The notes under the pieces are model-generated. The model ran no database searches. It was not told the origin of the DNA and was given only the letters and a program-made list of their open reading frames with translations. The position numbers were made by a program, and so were the translations under genes. A DNA stretch of 11,755 nt from Planctomycetota bacterium (GTDB lineage Bacteria > Planctomycetota > Phycisphaerae > WQYP01 > JAJZKY01). Shown here piece by piece: positions 7,116 to 11,755 of the stretch (its first letter is position 1; each line of letters opens with the position of its first letter). Location of the stretch: assembly GCA_021803885.1 (NCBI GenBank), contig JAJZKY010000064.1, positions 1-11,755 of the forward strand, in the 5' to 3' direction.

Positions 7116-7287
7116 TTAAGAATGAGCCGAGTGGTCAGAGTGCTCATTGCGCTTCCAGCGCGGCTATAAAAACGGGCTTCGCAAGACTGCAAAAGCCGGC
7201 GTGAGCCCGGCGCAGCTTCCTCCATTCGAGTAGGCCTGAGTCAATCAGGCGCACAGTTGCCATGGTCTCTCGCAACAAGGAGGTTTC
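7116..7287 (+). promoter_or_regulatory. Structured 5' leader of the lipoprotein gene (candidate cis-regulatory RNA)
   Basis: The leader contains five inverted repeats in sequence: 7121-7127 with 7142-7148 (7 bp), 7149-7153 with 7157-7161 (GCGCT/AGCGC, 3-base loop), 7195-7199 with 7207-7211 (GCCGG/CCGGC, GTGA near the apex), 7234-7239 with 7245-7250 (GCCTGA/TCAGGC, 5-base loop), and 7256-7260 with 7272-7276 (GTTGC/GCAAC) directly before the ribosome site. CGGGCT at 7173-7178 can also pair with AGCCCG at 7204-7209, which would exclude the 7195-7211 stem. I could not match it to a known riboswitch class by eye. It is a structural observation with unproven function. Confidence 0.35.
7277..7283 (+). 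promoter_or_regulatory. Strong Shine-Dalgarno site of the lipoprotein gene
   Basis: AAGGAGG is a near-perfect ribosome site. It lies four bases before the ATG at 7288 and seven before the next in-frame ATG at 7291; the latter spacing is more usual, so translation may begin at the second methionine. The difference is one residue. Confidence 0.85.
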
Positions 7288-8844
7288 ATGATGCGCAAGA
7301 CTGTGCTTTTTCTTGTCGTCCCGGCAATGATCACTGTACTGATGACGGGATGCAGCTCCAACATGACCAGCAGTACGATGACCCCGTCGGCGGGAACAGT
7401 TCCCGTTTCGCTCTCCATGACGGACGATCCGCCGGCCGGCGTGTCGGTTCTGTTCTTTCAGGTGCAGCTGACGAATGCCACGCTGACCCCCGCGACAGGT
7501 TCGCCGGTCTCGTTGCTCAGCAATAACACGCCGATCCAAATCGACGTGACGCAACTGCAGGCGCTCACTGCGTTCCTGAGTACGGCGAATGTGCAGGCGG
7601 GGACTTACAAGAGCCTGAGCATGACCTTTGCAAACCCGCAACTGGTGATCTTTAACCGCTCGGACACGTCGATCGCAAGCACCTGCGCGGTGGGCACCGT
7701 ATGCAAGCTGACTCCGGCCTTCGACAGCAATTCCTCCACGCTATCCATCTCGTCGTCGCCCTTCCCGGTGACGGTAAGCTCCACCTCGCCGCTGGGGCTG
7801 GTGATCGATTTTCATCTGAATACCGTGATCCAACCCGATTTGTCGGTGGACCTGAGCGCGACCAACGGCGTGTCGGTCTCTACGCTGCCGCCGGTTCCGG
7901 AGCACCCGCATTTTGGTTTCCTCACCGGCACGGTGGAATCGGTGAATGCAACCAACAACCAGTTCATGCTGCAGACGAACTGGGGCAGAACCTTCACAAT
8001 TGACACCACGAGCGGTACGATCTTCAGCAGCTTCCCCAGCGGCGCCTGCAAGACTCCGGGCATTGGCTGCCTGACGCAGGGGCAGGTCGTCCAGGTCCAG
8101 ATCTCCAGCGTGGGACGCGATGACGCGCTCACAGCCAGCCAGGTTAGCTACGTGCAGCCATCGAACGCGCAGACCGTAGAAGGAACCATCATACGATTGA
8201 CTTCGCCTTCAACCAATGGCGCCAGCGCCCCTCCCACAGGGTTCGTGCTGATGCTGCACCAGAATTTCAACAACGACGATCAGGTTCCGGAAGGTGGCGA
8301 AGCGACGGTCAGCCTTGCCAGTAATGCCACGTACTCCATCGATGCCAATGGCTTTACGCTTCCTTCAGGTTTCACGTTCACCGGGGCATCCAGTCTGGCT
8401 GTTGGACAAAATGTGATGGTGACTATTGAGCCAGGGACGTTAAGCAACACCGGCGGCGGTACTCAATCGAACGACAATATGAATCAGGGCGGATGGGAAC
8501 AGCCGCAGATGATCTCCCTTACCGCGTCGAGCGTGGGCCTGGAGACGAGCCAGTTGACGGGGATGATTGCCTCGACCGATTCGAACACGCAGAGCTTCAA
8601 CCTCGGCATTGGCGGCAGCATGTTCTTCGCTCCCTGGCCGATGCTTTCAACAAATGCCCTTTCGTTCAACGTGATGACGACGAATCAGACGAGCTATCAG
8701 GGATTCAGCCCGGACAGCTTTGACGGACTCGCAAATGGCGAACTTGTTTCCGTGAAGGGCTGGCTCTTCGCCGCAGCGGGCAGTGGAGGTTCACCGTCCA
8801 TTGTGGCGCAGTCGGTGGTGATGCGGCCGCAAATGGACTTTTAG
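7288..8844 (+). CDS. Secreted lipoprotein with DUF4382-like and repeated DUF5666-like modules
   Basis: Predicted lipoprotein of 518 residues. An N-terminal hydrophobic signal (about 4-20) ends in the lipobox LMTGC, so C22 should be lipidated after cleavage by signal peptidase II; a Ser/Thr-rich linker follows. Residues about 38-190 resemble DUF4382 (VPVSLSMTDDPP near 38-49, IDVTQLQALTAFL near 85-97, QAGTYKSLSM near 103-112). Three beta-rich units of the DUF5666 type follow: about 209-290 (GFLTGTVESVN), about 296-385 (TVEGTIIRL) and about 421-515 (SQLTGMIAST), each ending with a stretch like GQVVQVQI or GELVSVKG. The region 386-408 is Gly/Asn/Gln-rich. Such proteins are common in Acidobacteriota, and their function is not known. 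The gene stands alone, with a structured leader before it and a terminator after it. It could bind a ligand or act as an envelope scaffold, but nothing in the sequence shows which. Confidence 0.85.
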   Translation: MMRKTVLFLVVPAMITVLMTGCSSNMTSSTMTPSAGTVPVSLSMTDDPPAGVSVLFFQVQLTNATLTPATGSPVSLLSNNTPIQIDVTQLQALTAFLSTANVQAGTYKSLSMTFANPQLVIFNRSDTSIASTCAVGTVCKLTPAFDSNSSTLSISSSPFPVTVSSTSPLGLVIDFHLNTVIQPDLSVDLSATNGVSVSTLPPVPEHPHFGFLTGTVESVNATNNQFMLQTNWGRTFTIDTTSGTIFSSFPSGACKTPGIGCLTQGQVVQVQISSVGRDDALTASQVSYVQPSNAQTVEGTIIRLTSPSTNGASAPPTGFVLMLHQNFNNDDQVPEGGEATVSLASNATYSIDANGFTLPSGFTFTGASSLAVGQNVMVTIEPGTLSNTGGGTQSNDNMNQGGWEQPQMISLTASSVGLETSQLTGMIASTDSNTQSFNLGIGGSMFFAPWPMLSTNALSFNVMTTNQTSYQGFSPDSFDGLANGELVSVKGWLFAAAGSGGSPSIVAQSVVMRPQMDF

Positions 8845-8880
8845 AGCGTGCTGCACCAGGAGTGCAGGTTAAGTGGCTCC

Positions 8881-8929
8881 GCGGGCTGCCTCAAGGCACA
8901 CAGTGGTGAGGCAGCCGCGCTTCTTGTTG
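8881..8929 (+). terminator. Rho-independent terminator of the lipoprotein gene
   Basis: GGCTGCCTCA at 8884-8893 pairs with TGAGGCAGCC at 8907-8916 (10 bp), and the stem is lengthened by GC pairs across a single bulged G. The loop has 13 bases and a T-rich tail (ttcttgtt, 8921-8928) follows. It lies 36 bases after the lipoprotein stop codon. Confidence 0.75.
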
Positions 8930-8978
8930 CCATCGACCCTCCCAATGAAGAGAATCCATCTAAACAAAGAAATCTTAC

Positions 8979-9264
8979 CTATTTAGGTGCGCTTTCCCTC
9001 TCAATAAATGCCCATGAGCTCGTAATAGATGTTCCCGTTGAACTGCTGTTCGTACCACTCCCGAGCGCAACGGGCCTGTCATAGAATGTGATTGTCTCAG
9101 TGAATCTGCCGATGATGGATACTGTGAATGTCACGGGTATTCCATTCGTTACCGAAAAGCCCCGACAAGGTTAAGCCTACAGAAGGCGTAACTTGATCCG
9201 GAGTAGATGGGCCAGCGCTGACACCCTCCCAAACACGATTGTTGTAATGTAGGAAGAATTTCAT
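8979..9264 (-). pseudogene. Frameshifted remnant of a bacterial Ig-like (Big_3-type) repeat
   Basis: Two overlapping minus-strand frames together resemble one bacterial Ig-like repeat. The upstream frame (ATG 9264, stop at 9099-9097) gives TPSVGLTLSG near 9189-9160, like the TPTVTLTSS opening of such repeats. The next frame, open from 9170 to the TAG at 8981-8979, gives NGIPVTFTVSI (about 9146-9114) and then ETITFYDRPVALGSG (about 9098-9054), matching the typical GxPVTFTATV and TVTFYDGxxxLGSG strands. The frame change falls near 9141-9165. The expected third part (ATLTTSSL, AGTHSITAVYSGD) is missing or unrecognisable. A decayed fragment of a larger adhesin-like protein is the simplest reading. 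No promoter or ribosome site clearly belongs to it. I inferred the family from strand motifs only. Confidence 0.5.
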
Positions 9265-9279
9265 TGCGATTCGGGGGAA

Positions 9280-9315
9280 TGTGCCGGAAGGATAGATTCA
9301 GTCCGTTCCGGCACA
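9280..9315 (-). terminator. Hairpin downstream of the TonB-dependent receptor
   Basis: GTGCCGGAA at 9281-9289 pairs with TTCCGGCAC at 9306-9314, plus an outer T-A pair (10 bp in all), with a 16-base loop. It begins 30 bases after the receptor stop codon on the minus strand. The downstream side on that strand is ATTCCCCC rather than a T-run, so it may stabilise the 3' end or terminate weakly. On the plus strand a pyrimidine tract (9317-9328) follows. Confidence 0.45.
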
Positions 9316-9344
9316 CTTTCTCCTCCTGACTTAGCGGGTGCTTG

Positions 9345-11755
9345 TCAGAAGAAGAGTTTTACTGCGCCCTGGAGTTCGCGGTTTGAAGTTGCTGTTTTTA
9401 CGACTCGCCCGAGCGCTCCGACAGGCGCACCGGTCTGCGTGAAGGCGATGTTATTCGGAATCGGCCAAGTGAAGTTGGTGTGGTTACCTACGTTGAATGC
9501 CTCAATTCTGACCTGCATTCTCAGCCTCTCGGTGAGAGCCGTCATTTTGTCCACGGAAGCACTCCAGAAGATTTGCCCCGGACCCTGAACTGCGTTCCGC
9601 CCGATGTCGCCCATTTTGTAAACTGGATTCGGGAACGAGAAGCACTGGGTCTTCACGAAGTGGATTGGATTGCGCGGATTGATCAGAGAACCTTGGCAGC
9701 CAGGAACATTATAGTTCCGGTTGGGAAGTTCCTGGTTGACAGAAGCAAGTTGGCCGTTCGGGTCGCCGCCAAGAATCACGTTGAACGGATTGCCGGAAGC
9801 AATCTGCATAATGTTGCCGACCTGCCAGCCCTTCTTGAAGAAGCCCTTCACACCGCCATTCATCCCGGACTCGAACGGCCCGCCGATGGCCCAGACCGAA
9901 TTGAACATAAGGTTTTGACGTATGTCGAAATCGGAAGGTCCGTAATTGAGCCGCGGGTAGAACCACTGCGGATTCTTGAGCGAGTTCCTGAATGCGTCGG
10001 TTCCTACTGAGGTTGAAGTCGTATCCATGCTCTTGCCCCAGGTATACGAGGTCTGGAATTGCACACCATGAGTCATATTCTCAGTCAGTCTCACTTCCAA
10101 CGCGTCGTAATAGGCAGTGCCGGTCCAGTGGACTGCGGAAATGCGTCCGTAGTTCGGGTTGATGCGCGGGCTGCCGAACACTTTCGGCCAGTAGAGGCCT
10201 GTGGGGGTCAGCGTCGGCACCGTCATGTTTGCATCGTCGGAAGGCTGTACAATGTGCAGGCTGTGCGATCCGACATAGGCGACCATCAGGCTGATGTTAT
10301 TGGTAAGCTGTTGCTGGATATTCAAATTCCAGTGTTCCACGTAATTCAGCTTGGGATGGTGCTGAATAAAGCCTCCGCGCTTCGACGACGACTTTCCTTC
10401 GAGTACAGCCAAGCCGCCTGTCGGGAAGGTACCAGCCGGCATGTTCGTGTCTATGCCCTCGAAGAAGTATGGGTAGGTGTACTGGACTTCCAATTCAAAT
10501 TCATAGGGTAGCGGCAACACATCGAATACGCCAAAGCCGCCGCGTACCGCCGTTCTGCCGTTGTTGCGCGGATCCCAGGCAAATCCTACACGCGGGTCAA
10601 AGTTCAACTTGGTTGGGTTGGTAAAGAGCGGGCTTCCAAGATGCTCACTGGCCGATGACATTGTCAGCAGGTTTGCCAGGTGGTTATGTTCCTCAGTGGG
10701 AACGGTCGCCATTTCGTAGCGAACGCCAAGGTTCAACACCAGGTTCCGGCGGGCATGCCAATCATCTTCAAAGTACGAGGCGAAGACATTCTGGCGAATG
10801 CCGCGAACTGAAAAATGCCCGGGCAGAATGGAGTCAAACGCGAGCGGCTTATTTGTCAGGAAATTTGCAATGCTGCCGAATTTCCAATCGCCTGCCCGCG
10901 CTATATCCGAAATTTCGTTGTCATTGATGTGCTCGTAGTACATGCCGAAGTGGAGGGAGTGATTGCCGATGTTATAGAAAGCATCGTCGTTAAACTGCAA
11001 ATCGTCCCACCAATACGTATGAATTCCCGGGGCGTTAATGCCGCCGGTGAAGGTGACAAACCCCGGAACAGCCACGGTAGGAGCATCTCCTCCTGGAACC
11101 GAACCATACGCGAGATCTGCTGTAAGTGGATTGATCGGACTCGCCAAACCCTCGTTGGCATATACGCGAACGTAGCCTGCGTGTGCCGTGTTCACAAAGT
11201 TCGGGGAGAAGGTGTGGTCTTCTTCGATCGTTGCTATCTGCCGGTCCAGGCTAAACAGGTCATTCTTGTTATCCATCGCATCGGGCTGCGATCCCTGGCT
11301 GGTATCGTTGAGGAAGGTTTCATCCAAAGCATCAGCGCTGCCTAACTGCTGATTGAACTTTCCTGTTTCGAAACTCTCGGTCTCAATAAACGGTCCATTA
11401 AAGACAAATTCTCCAGTTTCCCCATTGGATGAGATCAGGCTGTTGGGCAGCGGGTAGAAGGCGTTGATGAAATTAAAAACCGTGGGATCCACGTTAACAT
11501 GTACTCCCCCCGGAAGATTGCCGGCGCGCGTGGCCGCGGTGGGAACCTCGGAGATCACGCTCTCGCCTTCATTCTGACGAACTCCTTCAATATCCTCAAA
11601 GAAGAAGTCCTTGTTCTTCCTGATCGGCCCGCCCAGCGACTCGCCGTACTGATTGCGCTTGAAGGGTGGAATGGCTCCAGGATTGAAATAGTTGCGCGCA
11701 TCCACCGCGCTGTTTCTGATGAACTCATAGACATCGCCGTGCAACTGGTTGGTTC
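9345..11755 (-). CDS. Oar-type TonB-dependent outer-membrane receptor, 5' end outside window
   Basis: The final 803 or so codons of a very large TonB-dependent receptor, a family usually of about 1,000-1,200 residues in Acidobacteriota. The frame is open through the window edge. The visible protein starts in the plug domain with TNQLHGDVYEFIRN; the typical TNQ-HGD motif spans the TTG codon at 11744, so that codon is internal and not a start. It continues with PFKRNQYGESLGGPI (about 11666-11622) and KNKDFFFEDIEGVRQ, also plug hallmarks. Then follows a long beta-barrel with strands such as ASYFEDDWHARRNLVLNLG, DPRVGFAWDPR and VAYVGSHS. The C-terminal strand GAVKLFF ends in phenylalanine, as outer-membrane barrels do. 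The signal peptide and the N-terminal carboxypeptidase-regulatory-like domain expected for this family would lie beyond 11755. These receptors import large or complex ligands, often glycans; the substrate here is unknown. Confidence 0.9.
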   Translation of the reverse strand, partial: TNQLHGDVYEFIRNSAVDARNYFNPGAIPPFKRNQYGESLGGPIRKNKDFFFEDIEGVRQNEGESVISEVPTAATRAGNLPGGVHVNVDPTVFNFINAFYPLPNSLISSNGETGEFVFNGPFIETESFETGKFNQQLGSADALDETFLNDTSQGSQPDAMDNKNDLFSLDRQIATIEEDHTFSPNFVNTAHAGYVRVYANEGLASPINPLTADLAYGSVPGGDAPTVAVPGFVTFTGGINAPGIHTYWWDDLQFNDDAFYNIGNHSLHFGMYYEHINDNEISDIARAGDWKFGSIANFLTNKPLAFDSILPGHFSVRGIRQNVFASYFEDDWHARRNLVLNLGVRYEMATVPTEEHNHLANLLTMSSASEHLGSPLFTNPTKLNFDPRVGFAWDPRNNGRTAVRGGFGVFDVLPLPYEFELEVQYTYPYFFEGIDTNMPAGTFPTGGLAVLEGKSSSKRGGFIQHHPKLNYVEHWNLNIQQQLTNNISLMVAYVGSHSLHIVQPSDDANMTVPTLTPTGLYWPKVFGSPRINPNYGRISAVHWTGTAYYDALEVRLTENMTHGVQFQTSYTWGKSMDTTSTSVGTDAFRNSLKNPQWFYPRLNYGPSDFDIRQNLMFNSVWAIGGPFESGMNGGVKGFFKKGWQVGNIMQIASGNPFNVILGGDPNGQLASVNQELPNRNYNVPGCQGSLINPRNPIHFVKTQCFSFPNPVYKMGDIGRNAVQGPGQIFWSASVDKMTALTERLRMQVRIEAFNVGNHTNFTWPIPNNIAFTQTGAPVGALGRVVKTATSNRELQGAVKLFF

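Noticed and set aside
6795..7169. 124-codon plus-strand ORF in the divergent gap
   Set aside because: No ribosome site, no family likeness, and it runs across the TATAAT box and into the leader repeats. Probably chance in GC-rich DNA.
7171..7220. Possible c-di-GMP (GEMM) riboswitch because of TGCAAAAGCC
   Set aside because: The essential GGGCAAACC-type element, the first GNRA-capped stem and the conserved 3' pairing region are absent, so only a short similarity remains.
7121..7240. tRNA-like look (GCCGAGTGGTC near 7126 and ATTCGAGTA near 7224)
   Set aside because: The two pieces resemble a D-arm and a T-loop, but there is no acceptor stem, no anticodon arm and no 5-bp T stem around the TTCGA. 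Not a tRNA.
8848..9084. 78-codon plus-strand ORF after the lipoprotein gene
   Set aside because: It overlaps the terminator hairpin and lies opposite the Ig-like remnant; no ribosome site or family.
11233..11400. Suspected frameshift in the receptor near the FNGPFIETESF to DNKNDLF region
   Set aside because: The other two frames contain stops, and the annotated frame keeps the expected spacing to the downstream HTFSP motif, so the gene looks intact here.

Overview
The window looks chromosomal, from an Acidobacteriota bacterium, most likely class Terriglobia (Acidobacteriaceae and relatives). Three things suggest this: a very large Oar-type TonB-dependent receptor carrying a TNQ-HGDVYEF plug motif, a lipoprotein with DUF4382-like and DUF5666-like modules, and a moderately high GC content. 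The assignment is inferred from protein families; no rRNA or tRNA gene was found. No CRISPR array, transposase, integrase or phage gene was seen.

Layout. Positions 1-419 hold no confident gene, only a strong hairpin and a doubtful small minus-strand ORF. Positions 420-3225 (+) encode a two-component pair whose genes overlap by 29 bases: a CHASE3/PAS/PAS histidine kinase of the HisKA_3 (NarX/DesK-like) class and a NarL/LuxR-type response regulator. After a 243-base gap comes a mannose-1-phosphate guanylyltransferase-like nucleotidyltransferase (3469-4551, +). It converges on a minus-strand pair: an FAD-dependent amine-oxidase-like flavoprotein (6744-5638), followed 14 bases later by a glyoxalase-like VOC protein (5623-4769).

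The flavoprotein gene is divergent from a secreted lipoprotein gene (7288-8844, +). That gene has a consensus -10 box about 180 bases upstream, a leader rich in inverted repeats, a strong Shine-Dalgarno site and a good intrinsic terminator at 8881-8929. Next, on the minus strand, is what appears to be the frameshifted remnant of a bacterial Ig-like repeat (9264-8979). The last feature is the 3' two-thirds or so of an Oar-type outer-membrane receptor (9345 to the window edge, minus), whose 5' end lies outside the window.

How the genes work together. The kinase and regulator form a signalling pair and may act with the nucleotidyltransferase, for example in exopolysaccharide or sugar-nucleotide supply, but only adjacency supports this. 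The flavoprotein and VOC protein are probably co-transcribed and may act in one small catabolic or modifying pathway of unknown substrate. The lipoprotein and receptor are independent cell-envelope genes. I do not see a clear, coherent novel system. The observations most worth checking are the structured lipoprotein leader, the decayed Ig-like fragment, and the modular lipoprotein itself.
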